Below, piece after piece: positions 34,315 to 43,962 of a stretch of DNA of 64,000 nucleotides. The position numbers and the translations under genes are program-made. This stretch comes from CAYWNA01 sp964459305 (GTDB lineage: Bacteria > Planctomycetota > Planctomycetia > Pirellulales > Pirellulaceae): contig CAYWNA010000002.1 in NCBI GenBank assembly GCA_964459305.1, positions 124,001 to 188,000 on the forward strand, given 5' to 3'. Each line of letters starts with the position of its first letter. Within the stretch, counting starts at the first letter, position 1. The notes below the pieces were generated by a model. The model was not told where the DNA came from. It did not search any database and worked only from the letters and a program-made list of their open reading frames with translations.

Positions 34315-35682
34315 TTAATACTCTCGTTTCCTTACGACACCCGGCATGGGCACGGGGTAGGTGCCATCTGCGTTCGGCTTCAGTGGCGGGGGCGAGTCGG
34401 CGGTGAGCTTGTCGACGTCCGGGGCGAACTCATGATCGCAGGCCATCATCTGGTCGTAGGTGATCTTGGCCCCGGTGTGGGCTGCCATCCGGCCCATCGA
34501 CGTGACGAGGCTCGCGATCGCCCCGCGGCGGGCTTCGTTGTAGGGTTTGTCCTGGCGGATGGCATCGATCAGGTCGTCCCACTCCAGTTGGTAGGGACTG
34601 GGCACCTTGGGCGAACGCCACAACAGTGTTTCCTCGCTTTCTTTCTGGCTGGAATACGTGCCGCACGTCCCCGCGCCGCCACGCATACTTTCAATCGTGC
34701 CGAGTCCCTTGCTGCCGCGTATGTAGCCGGAAAAACGGTTTTCGCAACCATTGATGCATCGGCCGAACATGAACAGGTTCGTTCCATCCGGGAAGACGTA
34801 CTCGACCGAGTAGTTGTCGAAATTCTGGTCGACGCTATCCCCGCGGTAATGCCGACCGCCCAGAGCGTGGGCCTCGACCGGCCAATCCCCCTTCAGCCAA
34901 CAGAGTTCGTCGATGTTGTGGATGTTGAAGTCGCTGTAGCAACCGCCACTGGCCCAGAGGAAGCTGTGAAATCGTTGCACTTGGTGGAGCACCTCGGTGA
35001 TTTCGGGAGGCTTTTTGGGCGATGCAAAAAATCCAATTGGGCCGTGCAGGCGATAGCATCGCGTCGTGATCACATCGCCGATCTCACCGTCTTGGACACG
35101 ACTGACCAACTCCTGTCGCGCCTTGCAGTGACGCCACATGAGCCCGACGCCAACCTTCTGGCCCGCCGCTTCCGACTTGTCGGCCAGGTCGAGCAAGCGA
35201 TGCGTGCTCGGGGCGTCGACCGTCACCGGCTTTTCCATGAACACGTTCACACCCTTTTCGATGGCATAGCCGAAATGAACCCAGCGAAACGCCGGAGGGG
35301 TGGCAAAGATCGCTACGTCGCCCGGCGTCAAACAATCAATCGCTTTCTTGTAGCTGTCAAAGCCGACGAACCTGCGCTCTTCCGGCACGTCCATCCGATC
35401 GGCGTACGTCCTTTTCAGGTTGGCGTGGCTGGTCGACAGCCTGCTTTCGAACACATCGGCCATGGCCATCAGTTTGATCGGCCCGTTCGCGACCGCCAAC
35501 GCGTTGGCCGCCGCGCCGGTGCCGCGCCCGCCACAACCAATCAGGGCCACGCCGATGGTGTTATCCTCCGCGGCGTGAACATATGGCACTGCTGCCGCGG
35601 CCAATGCCGACGCGGCAGCTACCTGGCCCGTGCTCTTGAGAAAATGGCGACGCGTCGACTTCGATTGCGTTGAATTACTCAC
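34315..35682 (-). CDS. Tat-exported Gfo/Idh/MocA family oxidoreductase
   Basis: GTG at 35680-35682 has AGGAGG nine bases upstream, which favours it over the frame's earlier GTG at 35703. The 455-residue product has a twin-arginine signal (STRRHFLKSTGQVAAAS), the NAD(P) motif VALIGCGGRGTGAAANAL, and the sugar-binding-site motif FMEKPVTVD (the EKP of the family). It keeps GCYSDFNIHNIDELCWL in the C-terminal domain. It should oxidise or reduce a sugar derivative with a tightly bound nicotinamide cofactor in the periplasm. It is monocistronic. Confidence 0.9.
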   Translation of the reverse strand: MSNSTQSKSTRRHFLKSTGQVAAASALAAAAVPYVHAAEDNTIGVALIGCGGRGTGAAANALAVANGPIKLMAMADVFESRLSTSHANLKRTYADRMDVPEERRFVGFDSYKKAIDCLTPGDVAIFATPPAFRWVHFGYAIEKGVNVFMEKPVTVDAPSTHRLLDLADKSEAAGQKVGVGLMWRHCKARQELVSRVQDGEIGDVITTRCYRLHGPIGFFASPKKPPEITEVLHQVQRFHSFLWASGGCYSDFNIHNIDELCWLKGDWPVEAHALGGRHYRGDSVDQNFDNYSVEYVFPDGTNLFMFGRCINGCENRFSGYIRGSKGLGTIESMRGGAGTCGTYSSQKESEETLLWRSPKVPSPYQLEWDDLIDAIRQDKPYNEARRGAIASLVTSMGRMAAHTGAKITYDQMMACDHEFAPDVDKLTADSPPPLKPNADGTYPVPMPGVVRKREY

Positions 35683-35881
35683 AGCCTGAATCCTCCTTTG
35701 CACAATGGATCACAACAATAGTGTCGAATGATGCCGTACAGACCACCTCGACGTTGGCAACATTGTACCAGCGCCAGGTCCATGCAATCACGGTCTAGTC
35801 GGAAATTCGCATCGTGAGTAGGCTTGAAAACAGGAGGGCTTGGGTCGAGCGGTGCGATGCCTTGGGAACAAACCAAGAACG

Positions 35882-35914
35882 CAAAGAAGCCGACGAAATT
35901 CGTCGGCTTCTTTG
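35882..35914. terminator. bidirectional rho-independent terminator
   Basis: CAAAGAAGCCGACGAA and TTCGTCGGCTTCTTTG are perfect 16-bp arms around one base, with the A and T runs built into the stem ends. It lies 22 bp past the cold-shock stop and serves that gene. Confidence 0.88.
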
Positions 35915-35935
35915 TCTTCCCGTTTGTCCTGGATC

Positions 35936-36133
35936 TCAGGCGGGCTTGACGTTTTCCGCTCTCGGCCCTTTCGGTCCACGTCCTTCCGTGAAGGACACTT
36001 GCTGTCCCTCGTACAGATCATCGAATGTCACCCCTTCGACGCCGGACGAGTGGAAGAACAAATCCTTGTCGCCTCCGGTAGAGATGAACCCAAACCCTTT
36101 GTCAGTCAACCGCTTGATCGTACCTTCTGCCAT
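35936..36133 (-). CDS. cold-shock domain protein
   Basis: The start is ATG at 36131-36133 after GAGGAATGCGACG. The 65-residue product is a single OB-fold with both RNA-binding motifs, KGFGFIS and KDLFFHSS, and the terminal GPRAENVKPA. It binds single-stranded RNA as a chaperone. It has its own terminator. The 5' region up to 36300 is A/T-rich with oligo-A runs and may be a regulated leader; no clear promoter was assigned. Confidence 0.95.
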   Translation of the reverse strand: MAEGTIKRLTDKGFGFISTGGDKDLFFHSSGVEGVTFDDLYEGQQVSFTEGRGPKGPRAENVKPA

Positions 36134-36378
36134 GTCGTCGCATTCCTCAAAAATATTGATCTCCGCAGCGTGCCCGAAAGAAACCCGTTCAGACTCTTCC
36201 ACTGCAGAAGTAAGGGTGGATTTCCCCCCCCTTCAACACGCATTTTACAAAGGGTTGACAAAAAAGATAGTGCAACTGGTTAGTCAACACAAAAAAGACG
36301 ATTTCACCTGCAAAAAGAATGCACCCCAGGGGCGATGGTTGGTTCCAGGCTCTCCAACGCGCCCCGTCAACTGGGGCA

Positions 36379-36903
36379 TCAGCCTGACGGGACCCGTGCC
36401 AATTGGTTGGGATCCACGATCCAACCGCGACAGGTCGGTGCGCCGCATCGGCAGACGATTGCGCCTTCGGCTGACCAGTTGTAGTCGATCGTCAATTGCT
36501 CGCCGGACTTGATTTCACGCAGAGCGATGAGATAGATGCGACGGACCGTCTGAGATCCGCCTTCCGGAACTAGGTCGAACCAGTCGAATTCGCAATTCGG
36601 TTCGCAACTATGGTTCACAAAGCGGAAGGGGGGCTCCGGCTCCAGCACGCGGCCGTCGCCGATGTCCATGCAGTAGCTGGAATAGTAATCGGGATCATCG
36701 ATCACCTCGCCCAGTATTTCGACGATGATCGCCTGGGCCGGATACCGCTTGCGAGCAAACACGCCCTTTCCGACGCGTGTGCGGCCAATACGGACGGACT
36801 TGTCGCGGACGCCACGCGATGAGCGTTGAGCGGCGCGACCACGCCGTGTCGGCTGATTGGCGGATTTCTCCATGCCTCGATTGGCACGATGCGTTTGCGA
36901 CAT
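36379..36903 (-). CDS. SET-domain protein methyltransferase
   Basis: The start is ATG at 36901-36903 after GGGAG; the longer frame to 37053 looks non-coding. The 174-residue product has a basic tail (residues 1-38, with RRGRAAQRSSRGVRDK). A SET domain follows: GRTRVGKGVFARKRYPAQ, RFVNHSCEPNCEF (the pseudoknot NHS-x-x-PN), GEQLTIDYNW, and a post-SET CRCGAPTCRG cluster for zinc. SET enzymes methylate protein lysines; bacterial targets are mostly unknown, with DNA-binding and ribosomal proteins as candidates. It is monocistronic. Confidence 0.88.
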   Translation of the reverse strand: MSQTHRANRGMEKSANQPTRRGRAAQRSSRGVRDKSVRIGRTRVGKGVFARKRYPAQAIIVEILGEVIDDPDYYSSYCMDIGDGRVLEPEPPFRFVNHSCEPNCEFDWFDLVPEGGSQTVRRIYLIALREIKSGEQLTIDYNWSAEGAIVCRCGAPTCRGWIVDPNQLARVPSG

Positions 36904-37190
36904 CTGCCGGCTCCCGGCACGATGGTTGACAACTAGTTTCGGAGCTTTTCTCGGCCACGCCGATCTCGACGTCTCGCAGAAGCATACCGAAATGCGGCAA
37001 GAAAGATAGTGCCAAAGGCCATAGGAACTGCGAAGGCCACCTTTGCCGTGCACCGGCCCGGATCCCGTCGATCGAGAGATGGCGATTGAAACGCTGTGAG
37101 ACTACTGGGTATTCCGTCACGGACAGAATCTGCTAGACTTCCCCGCTTCTCCCAGCGGCTCGCGAGCTGCACAGTCCCCCTCAAGCACTC

Positions 37191-37832
37191 ATGGACGGTG
37201 AAATCGGCATGGAAAATGGCTGGCCACTACAGGGCCCGAACGACGACCACGATGGATCTGAGGAATCTCTTCGAATTGAGATGCAGCCTTTGTGGGACGA
37301 AGCCGATGACCTCTGGGAACGATCGCAGACCGCCGACGGTTTCCACGCCTACGTCAGCGCCGACTACGATGCGGTATTCAGATCGTTGGTTCAATTGCGT
37401 GGACAAGCCGTCACTTTTCTCGAATGGGGCTCGGGGCTGGGCGTGGTGACGATCATGGCCAGTCGCTTGGGGTACGAGGCTTACGGCATCGAAAACGAGC
37501 CGGAACTCATCGACCACGCGTATGCCTTCGGCAAACGATACGCTTCGGCTGCCCGATTCGCGTGTGGCAACTTCTTTCCCAGTGAATTCAAATGGAATCC
37601 AGGGAAAGGCGAAACCGAGGTCCGCACTGCGTTGCATGGTGCAGCGGCTTATGAACGAATGGGCAGGACGTTAAGCGACTTTGATTTGGTCTACGCCTAT
37701 CCGTGGCCCGAGGAGCACCAACTGTACCAGAACGTGATGCGCGAGTGCGGAGGCCCTGATTCCTTGCTCCTCACGTACGATGTGCGGCGGGGGCTGGAAC
37801 TGCATCGTTGCGGCCGTTCATCGACCCGCTGA
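37191..37832 (+). CDS. class I SAM-dependent methyltransferase-like protein
   Basis: The 213-residue protein contains the AdoMet-binding motif TFLEWGSGLGVVTIMASRLG, the acidic second motif YGIENEPELIDHA, and a later DFDLVYAYPWPEEHQLYQN in the position of motif IV. No Shine-Dalgarno site precedes ATG at 37191; ATG at 37209 is an alternative. Substrate unknown. It is divergent from the SET gene, with an unremarkable 290-bp gap. Confidence 0.78.
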   Translation: MDGEIGMENGWPLQGPNDDHDGSEESLRIEMQPLWDEADDLWERSQTADGFHAYVSADYDAVFRSLVQLRGQAVTFLEWGSGLGVVTIMASRLGYEAYGIENEPELIDHAYAFGKRYASAARFACGNFFPSEFKWNPGKGETEVRTALHGAAAYERMGRTLSDFDLVYAYPWPEEHQLYQNVMRECGGPDSLLLTYDVRRGLELHRCGRSSTR

Positions 37833-38120
37833 GCCGGCAATCTCCGTCGACTCGTCGAATGTGACACGCATTGTACATGCCCGTCGTCCTGATAAGGCAA
37901 AAGAAGGCAGGAGGCCTTTGGGGGGCACTCGTGGTGACCAAGTTCGGGCACACGGCGGCGCCTACCGGCGGACAGTAGGCACGGTGGGCAATTCAGAACC
38001 CACGTCTGCGTGCAATGGCAGGGGGCACGTTGTATCCTACATGCATTCGAAAGGGAGGAATCCCAGCCCAATCAAGATATGACGCATCCCGGTCTACAAT
38101 CAGGAAAGGAGGAAGCCGCC

Positions 38121-39578
38121 ATGAAGAGTCGTGTAAATCGCCGTCGCTTTCTTGCGGGTGCCGCTTCGGCTGGAGCGGGCCTGTTGATCCTCCGTGACAG
38201 TTCGTCGGCTTGGAGCTACCAGGCGAACGAGAAGTTGAACGTTGCCCTTATCGGCTGCGGCGGGCGCGGCATTTGGTTCGTTGACACCATCCCGAAGATG
38301 GAAAACGTCGTTGCCCTCTGCGATATCGACGACCGAAAACTCGCCGAGACGTTCAGACGCTGGGAGCATCTGGCCGCTCGCTTCGAAAAGTCGCCGCATT
38401 CATGGGAGCAGAAGGCGGCGGTGGAATATCGACGGCTGATTGCGGAAAGGCCGAAGACACACAACGACTTTCGCAAAATGTTCGACGCGATGGCAGGCAA
38501 GATTGATGCAGTCGTCGTGGCGACACCCGACCACTCGCACGCGGTGGCGTCCGCAGCGGCGATCAGGGCCGGCGGGCACGTCTTCTGCGAGAAGCCGCTC
38601 ACGCGCACGCTGCACGAATCACGCGCCCTGCGCGAACTGGCCCGCGAGCACAAGGTCGCCACGTCCATGGGCAACCAAGGCACAGCGAGCGGACAGTTCC
38701 GCCGCGCCCTGGAAGTAATCCGCGACGGCACACTCGGCGAGATCAAGGAAGTCCACATTTGGAACACGGGCGGCGGTGCGAATCGCCAGGAGTCACTGGA
38801 GGGCGAGGACGAGGTGCCCGATGGTTTCGACTGGGACCTGTGGCTCGGCCCGGCAGCGTACCGGCCTTACAATCATCTATGGGTCCGCCGGCATCTGTGG
38901 CGTGAATTCGGCACTTGCCAACTCGGTAACTGGGCCAGCCATTCGGCGAACCTCGCCTTCATGGCACTCAAAGTCCAAGATCTTTGGCTCGCCGATCCAC
39001 CCCAATCCCCGCGGCCCATCATGCGCGTCCAGGCTCAAAGTTCGGGGATCAATCGGTTGTCGTTTCCTCGTTGGGAAATCGTCAAGTGGGAGATTCCCGC
39101 TCGCGCGGAATTCCCTCCGATTACGTTCACGTGGTACAACGGCAGTGCCCCCGGCGCCAAGGAGACCATAGTACCGTTGATGGCCGACGCCGGTCGCACG
39201 GAACAAGAAAAAAAGAACATGGAATTCGCCGGCGCTATGATCGTAGGCACGAAGGGCTGGATTCACTCGACGGGGCACAACGCAACGTTTCGCTTGCTGC
39301 CCGAAGAGCAGTTCCGCGAAATCGATCGGCAAAGGCCCGTAGAGGTTGAGGCATCGCGAGGGCACGAGCGAGACTGGTTCATCGCATGTCGGGGCGGCAA
39401 GCCGGCATGGGCAAACTTCGACTACGCATCGGCGCTGAACGAATTCCTCATGCTCGGCAACGTGGCTACCCAGTTCGAAGAAAAGCTCGAATTCGATCCT
39501 GTGGCCATGAAGATCGTAAACAACACGGAAGCTGATGCGCTATTGCGGAGCGAATATCGGGAGGGCTGGTCGCTTTGA
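38121..39578 (+). CDS. Tat-exported Gfo/Idh/MocA family oxidoreductase
   Basis: ATG at 38121 follows AAAGGAGG. The 485-residue protein begins with a twin-arginine signal (NRRRFLAGAASAGAGLLILR). It carries VALIGCGGRGIWFVDTI for the cofactor and VFCEKPLTRTLHESR with the family EKP. The extended planctomycete-type C-terminal domain has GNWASHSANLAFMALK and GRTEQEKKNMEFAGAMIVG. The likely substrate is a sugar or cyclitol in the periplasm. It is not part of an operon. Confidence 0.9.
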   Translation: MKSRVNRRRFLAGAASAGAGLLILRDSSSAWSYQANEKLNVALIGCGGRGIWFVDTIPKMENVVALCDIDDRKLAETFRRWEHLAARFEKSPHSWEQKAAVEYRRLIAERPKTHNDFRKMFDAMAGKIDAVVVATPDHSHAVASAAAIRAGGHVFCEKPLTRTLHESRALRELAREHKVATSMGNQGTASGQFRRALEVIRDGTLGEIKEVHIWNTGGGANRQESLEGEDEVPDGFDWDLWLGPAAYRPYNHLWVRRHLWREFGTCQLGNWASHSANLAFMALKVQDLWLADPPQSPRPIMRVQAQSSGINRLSFPRWEIVKWEIPARAEFPPITFTWYNGSAPGAKETIVPLMADAGRTEQEKKNMEFAGAMIVGTKGWIHSTGHNATFRLLPEEQFREIDRQRPVEVEASRGHERDWFIACRGGKPAWANFDYASALNEFLMLGNVATQFEEKLEFDPVAMKIVNNTEADALLRSEYREGWSL

Positions 39579-39717
39579 TTTGCGGTCTTCCCTGCCATCT
39601 GAGAAAGTGCAACAAGCAATGAAGATCCGCTCGTTGCTCCGCCAACACGCCGCCATCATGCCTGGCTGATCGACACTTCCGGAGAATGGATCTGACCGCA
39701 GATAGATTCGGCCACGA

Positions 39718-40641
39718 TCACCAATCCATGCCTGGATATCCTGGGGCGTCCGGATACTGCCATGGCGGGTCCGCTCCGCTGAATTCCGTATTACTGGGAC
39801 TGTTGGCCTTATCGCCGCGGGAAGTCATCAATACAGCGTACACGCGGTAAGAGATGTCTTCCGCCACGAAACGAGTGCTGCCATCACACAAAACAACGTG
39901 AAATCCGCCAGCATGGGCACTGGAAGGCCGTGCGTAACGAGCGTTCTTGTCAAACGTTGTCTTCGCTACATCGATGCCCCGGTTCAGTCCGACGAATCCA
40001 GAAGTTACGTCTGGATCCTCCGGATACCAGAGCACTTGTGAATGCTGCTCGTTGGGTGCCAGCAACCACGATTGGAGGTTGGCATTCTCAACGATCATGA
40101 TAGTGTTCGATGTACCATCGTACCTGGAAACTTCAGCAAGGCTTGCCCCGCTGCACTTGTCACGTTGTGGATGCGGCAAGACCCCCCTGTCAGTGAATAC
40201 TCCGTTTGCGATCCAGTCGAAGTTGTCGGGGGCGTTCTTACGGCCACCGTTGACCGCGTAATCAAGTGGAAAGGCGGATTCGGTTGAGGCTTCGGGGCAC
40301 ACCAACACATCTACTTTGTTCGGTTTCGTGGGAAGCATCCCAGCATCTATGTCGCTATGTAGGAACCCCTGTTCGAAATAGGGCAAAAGAGGCACGGGCC
40401 AATTGCGCGTGACATCCAAGTTCGCGTCCCTTGAGCGTGACGCCGGGAGAAACCGCATAGCCGAATCGTAGCTTGCCATGGCCAAGCCGCATTGTCTCAA
40501 GTTGTTAATGCGTCCAGGCATGCTTGGCCTTTGTCTTGTACGCAGAAGGGCCGGCAACATTAGCCCCGCCAGAATTGCGAGGAGGACGATAATCACCAAC
40601 ACCTGGACACGACTAGTCGCGAGGCGACGATCATCCGACAT
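39718..40641 (-). CDS. DUF1559 pilin-like protein with degenerate N-terminus
   Basis: The 307-residue product starts MSDDRRLATSRVQVLVIIVLLAILAG... and is followed by INNLRQCGLAMASYDSA and the C-terminal HAGGFHVVLCDGSTRFVAEDI, the hallmarks of planctomycete DUF1559 proteins. Those normally carry a type IV prepilin motif (RRGFTLVELLVVIAI). Here the Gly-Phe cleavage site and Glu5 are absent and only the hydrophobic helix remains. It may stay a membrane-anchored protein rather than be processed and assembled. Confidence 0.87.
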   Translation of the reverse strand: MSDDRRLATSRVQVLVIIVLLAILAGLMLPALLRTRQRPSMPGRINNLRQCGLAMASYDSAMRFLPASRSRDANLDVTRNWPVPLLPYFEQGFLHSDIDAGMLPTKPNKVDVLVCPEASTESAFPLDYAVNGGRKNAPDNFDWIANGVFTDRGVLPHPQRDKCSGASLAEVSRYDGTSNTIMIVENANLQSWLLAPNEQHSQVLWYPEDPDVTSGFVGLNRGIDVAKTTFDKNARYARPSSAHAGGFHVVLCDGSTRFVAEDISYRVYAVLMTSRGDKANSPSNTEFSGADPPWQYPDAPGYPGMDW

Positions 40642-41222
40642 GGGATCAACCTCCTCTGATCACGCAAGACCAGCCCGCCGCAAGGCAGCCGGGCGAAGAG
40701 TCGCATACCAGCCGATACTGCATTCTCGTCCTTACAGCAAAATCTGTCGAGTTCTACCATGCAAATCCTGCGGTTTAGACGTGAGCGGGCCATGACCAGA
40801 CCGCATGCACGGCCAGTCTCAGATAATTGCGGACTTCGCGAAGTCCGCAATGCTGTCGTTGATCGTCGCAGAGTCAACCAGCCGACAATGCCGTTTTTGT
40901 ATCGCCATTCACCGCTGACTCTCGGCCTGTCCGTTGTGTGTCGCTCGCGGGTGTGACGCCACAACACTACACGTTCCAGCATCATCGGACCTCGAAGTTC
41001 GAAGGACAGAAAGAGGATATCCGCTTCCTAGTGACGTGACCCATCGTTGGGAAGAAAATGGCGGAAGGCGATACAGGTCCGCGGCGGCGCGTCGGACCTA
41101 TCTGCCCTGGGAAATGCGGGCCGGCATCGAGTCGTGTATGCTGTTTACTTGCCGTTGAACGGATCGCAAATGAGTCAAAACGCAATACTAACTTGCTTTC
41201 GTAGATCCAAGGAGCAAAGACC
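40642..41222. other. intergenic region with a 26-bp perfect palindrome
   Basis: 40826-40851 is perfectly self-complementary, centred on TTCGCGAA with GCGGAC arms. It could be a protein-binding site or a cruciform. No gene is supported in the rest of the gap. Confidence 0.5.
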
Positions 41223-42224
41223 ATGAAATGCGACACCTGCCAGGACATTCATCGTTGCCGACCTTTGTATCGACTTTCCGTTTTCTTAATCCTGCTTGGC
41301 TTGGCTCAATTCGTCTCTGGCACGCAAATCCGTGCCGCGGAACCGGTGGCCATCTTTCATGTGGGCAACAGTCTGACGGACCAGGCTTACGGGATGCACG
41401 ACATCGCCATCGCTCGTGGCCGCGAGACCAAGTTCGGACGACACATGATTCCCGGTGCGCCGCTCGACTGGCTCTGGAACCACCGCGGCGAAGGTTTCCG
41501 TGCGCCGGATCGCAAGAAGGCGGCGGATGAAATCCTGCGCGAGCAGAAGTGGGACGTGCTGATCCTGCAGCCGTACGGCCGTGAGGCCGAGAAGAGCATC
41601 GAGTACGGTGCCAATTACGCGGCGGCGGCCTACGAAGGCAATCCCGGCTGTCAGGTCTATGTGTTTGCCAACTATCCGGGGATCGGCAAAGACCAGAGCG
41701 AGACGGATCAGTGGGAAGAGCGATGGCTTTCTCCGGACTTCCGGCGAGGCCGAGCGAACTTCGAGAGGGTCGCCAAAGGCATTTCGGCGAAGTCTCCCGA
41801 CAGGAAACCGGTGCGCATTATCCCCGTGGGCGAAGTGATGTACCAACTCCACCTGCGGATGAAGGACGGCAAGGTACCCGGGTTCAAGCACATTGCAGAG
41901 CTCTACGCCGACGGCGTGCATCTGAAGTCGGAGGGCAAATACGTCGAGGCGGTGACACATTATGCGACCGTATTCCAGGACGATCCGCACGACTGCATCA
42001 CGTCGGGCCTACGGTTCTGGCGAGGTCCGTACTCGGTCGAGGAGGAATTCGCCGAGATTGTGTGGGATGTGGTGTGGAAGGTTGTCACAACGCATCCGCA
42101 CACCGGCCTACAGACCCTCGGACGACTGAACCGTCGGCGCCACTCGACTTCAACGGCGCCGACTTTGTTTCGAACTGTTTCTTCAAGCCTCCTCGATCAG
42201 TTCCAGCTTCAACCGACTGCATAG
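41223..42224 (+). CDS. exported SGNH-hydrolase-like protein
   Basis: ATG at 41223 follows AAGGAGCAAAGACC. The 333-residue protein has a signal peptide (residues 15-40). The SGNH block I equivalent is AIFHVGNSLTDQAYG, the middle block is WDVLILQPYGREAE, and the catalytic Asp-His pair is in YADGVHLKSEGKY. It should be a periplasmic esterase or deacylase acting on a carbohydrate ester. The last 40 residues (RRRHSTSTAPTLF and on) lack family character, and the stop overlaps the convergent next gene by 42 bp, so the true C-terminus may have been shifted by a frameshift. Confidence 0.8.
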   Translation: MKCDTCQDIHRCRPLYRLSVFLILLGLAQFVSGTQIRAAEPVAIFHVGNSLTDQAYGMHDIAIARGRETKFGRHMIPGAPLDWLWNHRGEGFRAPDRKKAADEILREQKWDVLILQPYGREAEKSIEYGANYAAAAYEGNPGCQVYVFANYPGIGKDQSETDQWEERWLSPDFRRGRANFERVAKGISAKSPDRKPVRIIPVGEVMYQLHLRMKDGKVPGFKHIAELYADGVHLKSEGKYVEAVTHYATVFQDDPHDCITSGLRFWRGPYSVEEEFAEIVWDVVWKVVTTHPHTGLQTLGRLNRRRHSTSTAPTLFRTVSSSLLDQFQLQPTA

Positions 42225-43730
42225 CTCCGCCACTGGCTCTTTGAGGTCGCCGTAGAACGTGACGCGGTGCCAGCCCATGCGCCAGCTTTCTGTGAGCTTT
42301 TCGATGTCGCCTTTGACGACCGCTTCGAGCTTGGTTCGGCAGGCCAAGTCGCTGTTGTTGTTGCCCAATGTCTTGGCTTGGTGCATCAGCATCTGCTTGG
42401 ATGTCGGGTTGAGTTCCAACGTGGTGGTCATGTAGCCTTCGGGCAACAGCGATTGGATCGCAGCGCCTTTGCGGTCCTCCGAGTGGTCGCGGATGTGGTA
42501 GGGATTCGACGTACCGTCAGGTCCGAACGGTTTGGTCGTCGCCACGCAGTGGGCGTAGATGATGCAGTTCCTGGAGGTGTCCATCACCGGGTCGGATATG
42601 TAGCCCGGTCGCCCTGTCAGCGCGCCCATTGTCGCCATCGTGATAGCCGACATCTGATCGGCCTCGCAACCGCCGACCAACCCCTCGTTGTTCAGTTGGC
42701 TGAAGCCCAGGCACGGATAGGCTTCCACGTGCCCGCCGTAGAAACCGCCCAGGCAGTTGATGCTGATACCGCGGGCGCCGTGCTTTTCGATCAATTGCTT
42801 CATGGCCTCATACATGATGCCGGATTTCACAATCTCGCCGCGGTTGGGCTCGACGACCTTTGCGGCGTCCGCCATCCAGCGGTCGGCAAACTCTTTGGCC
42901 GCGTCCTGGTCGGCTTGGGCGTAGGCTCCGGATACTTCTTCAAATGAAATGGGAATCAGCTTAATGCCCGTCACCTGCTCGGCGGCTTTCCGAAAAGCAT
43001 CACCTCCCCAGCCGCCGCCTACGACGAGTATCTTTGTCTTGCGAAGTTCTCTGAGCGCTTCGTCGAAGTTCGGCGCAGGGATCGGGTCGTCTTTGCAGGT
43101 CCAGTCCGTATCGGTCGGCGTGTTCTTGCGTCGGGCCGCTTGAAAAGCTACGGCGACTTCTGACGCGCTCTTGCCCTGTCTGAGCAAGGCGAAGTTCCGA
43201 GCCGAAGCGGCGATATCCTGATCGTTCGACGAACTGACCCAATCAACCGGCTTGCCGGATCCCATGATTCCAGGCAGCCGCGTGAGGAACAGACCCGATC
43301 CACCGAACAGGTTGTCGACCACCAGCGTCGGTTTACCCGTGGCGGATAACTTGACGACGTCGTTTCGCCATCCCAGACCCTGGAGGCACAGGATGTAGCC
43401 GTCCACCTGGCCATCGCCCTGGAGCACTTCGTCGGCGTGCTTGGGATCGTCCATGACTTTGGTGATCAGGAACTGTACGTCCGGACAGCCTTTCGTCAAC
43501 ACTTCGATCAACCGGTTGCGGCGGGCGTCGAAATCGTAACCGATGTTCGGCCAGATCGGCTTGTCGTTAGTCGTCTCGCAAAAAACCAAACGGATCTTCG
43601 GCTTGCCGCTGGCCGCTTTTGCCACGCGTGGCCTCAGCAACATATCGCCCGCGACGCACCCAACACACGCCGCACAACTGGAGAGAAAGCGCCGACGCGA
43701 ACAAGTGGTCGGGAGGAAATGTCGTTTCAT
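42183..43730 (-). CDS. Tat-exported sugar-isomerase-fold protein
   Basis: ATG at 43728-43730 has AAAGGAGC upstream. The 515-residue protein has a twin-arginine signal (CSRRRFLSSCAACVGCVAG). The body resembles L-fucose/L-arabinose isomerase-like proteins: QVDGYILCLQGLGW in the first domain, SINCLGGFYGGHVEAYPC, and LVGGCEADQMSAITMATMGALTG with a candidate metal-ligand Glu and Asp. NCIIYAHCVATTKPFG matches the usual A-H-C-T site. It is presumably periplasmic. A paralogue of the same export type lies at 47366-48850. Confidence 0.77.
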   Translation of the reverse strand: MKRHFLPTTCSRRRFLSSCAACVGCVAGDMLLRPRVAKAASGKPKIRLVFCETTNDKPIWPNIGYDFDARRNRLIEVLTKGCPDVQFLITKVMDDPKHADEVLQGDGQVDGYILCLQGLGWRNDVVKLSATGKPTLVVDNLFGGSGLFLTRLPGIMGSGKPVDWVSSSNDQDIAASARNFALLRQGKSASEVAVAFQAARRKNTPTDTDWTCKDDPIPAPNFDEALRELRKTKILVVGGGWGGDAFRKAAEQVTGIKLIPISFEEVSGAYAQADQDAAKEFADRWMADAAKVVEPNRGEIVKSGIMYEAMKQLIEKHGARGISINCLGGFYGGHVEAYPCLGFSQLNNEGLVGGCEADQMSAITMATMGALTGRPGYISDPVMDTSRNCIIYAHCVATTKPFGPDGTSNPYHIRDHSEDRKGAAIQSLLPEGYMTTTLELNPTSKQMLMHQAKTLGNNNSDLACRTKLEAVVKGDIEKLTESWRMGWHRVTFYGDLKEPVAELCSRLKLELIEEA

Positions 43731-43882
43731 GGGATGCTCCTTTGCGAGAGAGGTGCGTAGATTTCCGAGGCCCCAACACGTCAATTTACCATTTGGCATC
43801 AAGGAACGCGATGCCTCAAAACAGATACGCTCCAGTTCAGCACCGGCTCACAATTATCCTCGCATTATCGAGACGCCCTGTC

Positions 43883-43962
43883 CGTTTAACCGCAAGCCGG
43901 AGGCGTGCGCGAATGGGCATGGCCAGCGGATTACGCGCACGCCTCCGGCTTGCGGTTAAACG
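43883..43962. repeat. 80-bp CGTTTAACCGC palindrome
   Basis: The arms CGTTTAACCGCAAGCCGGAG and CTCCGGCTTGCGGTTAAACG are perfect and extend through GCGTGCGC and GCGCACGC. It shares its outer 12 bp with the 12340-12607 element. Confidence 0.87.

Noticed and set aside
34432..35673. 413-codon plus-strand open frame
   Set aside because: It is antisense to the Tat-exported oxidoreductase; no domain and no ribosome site.
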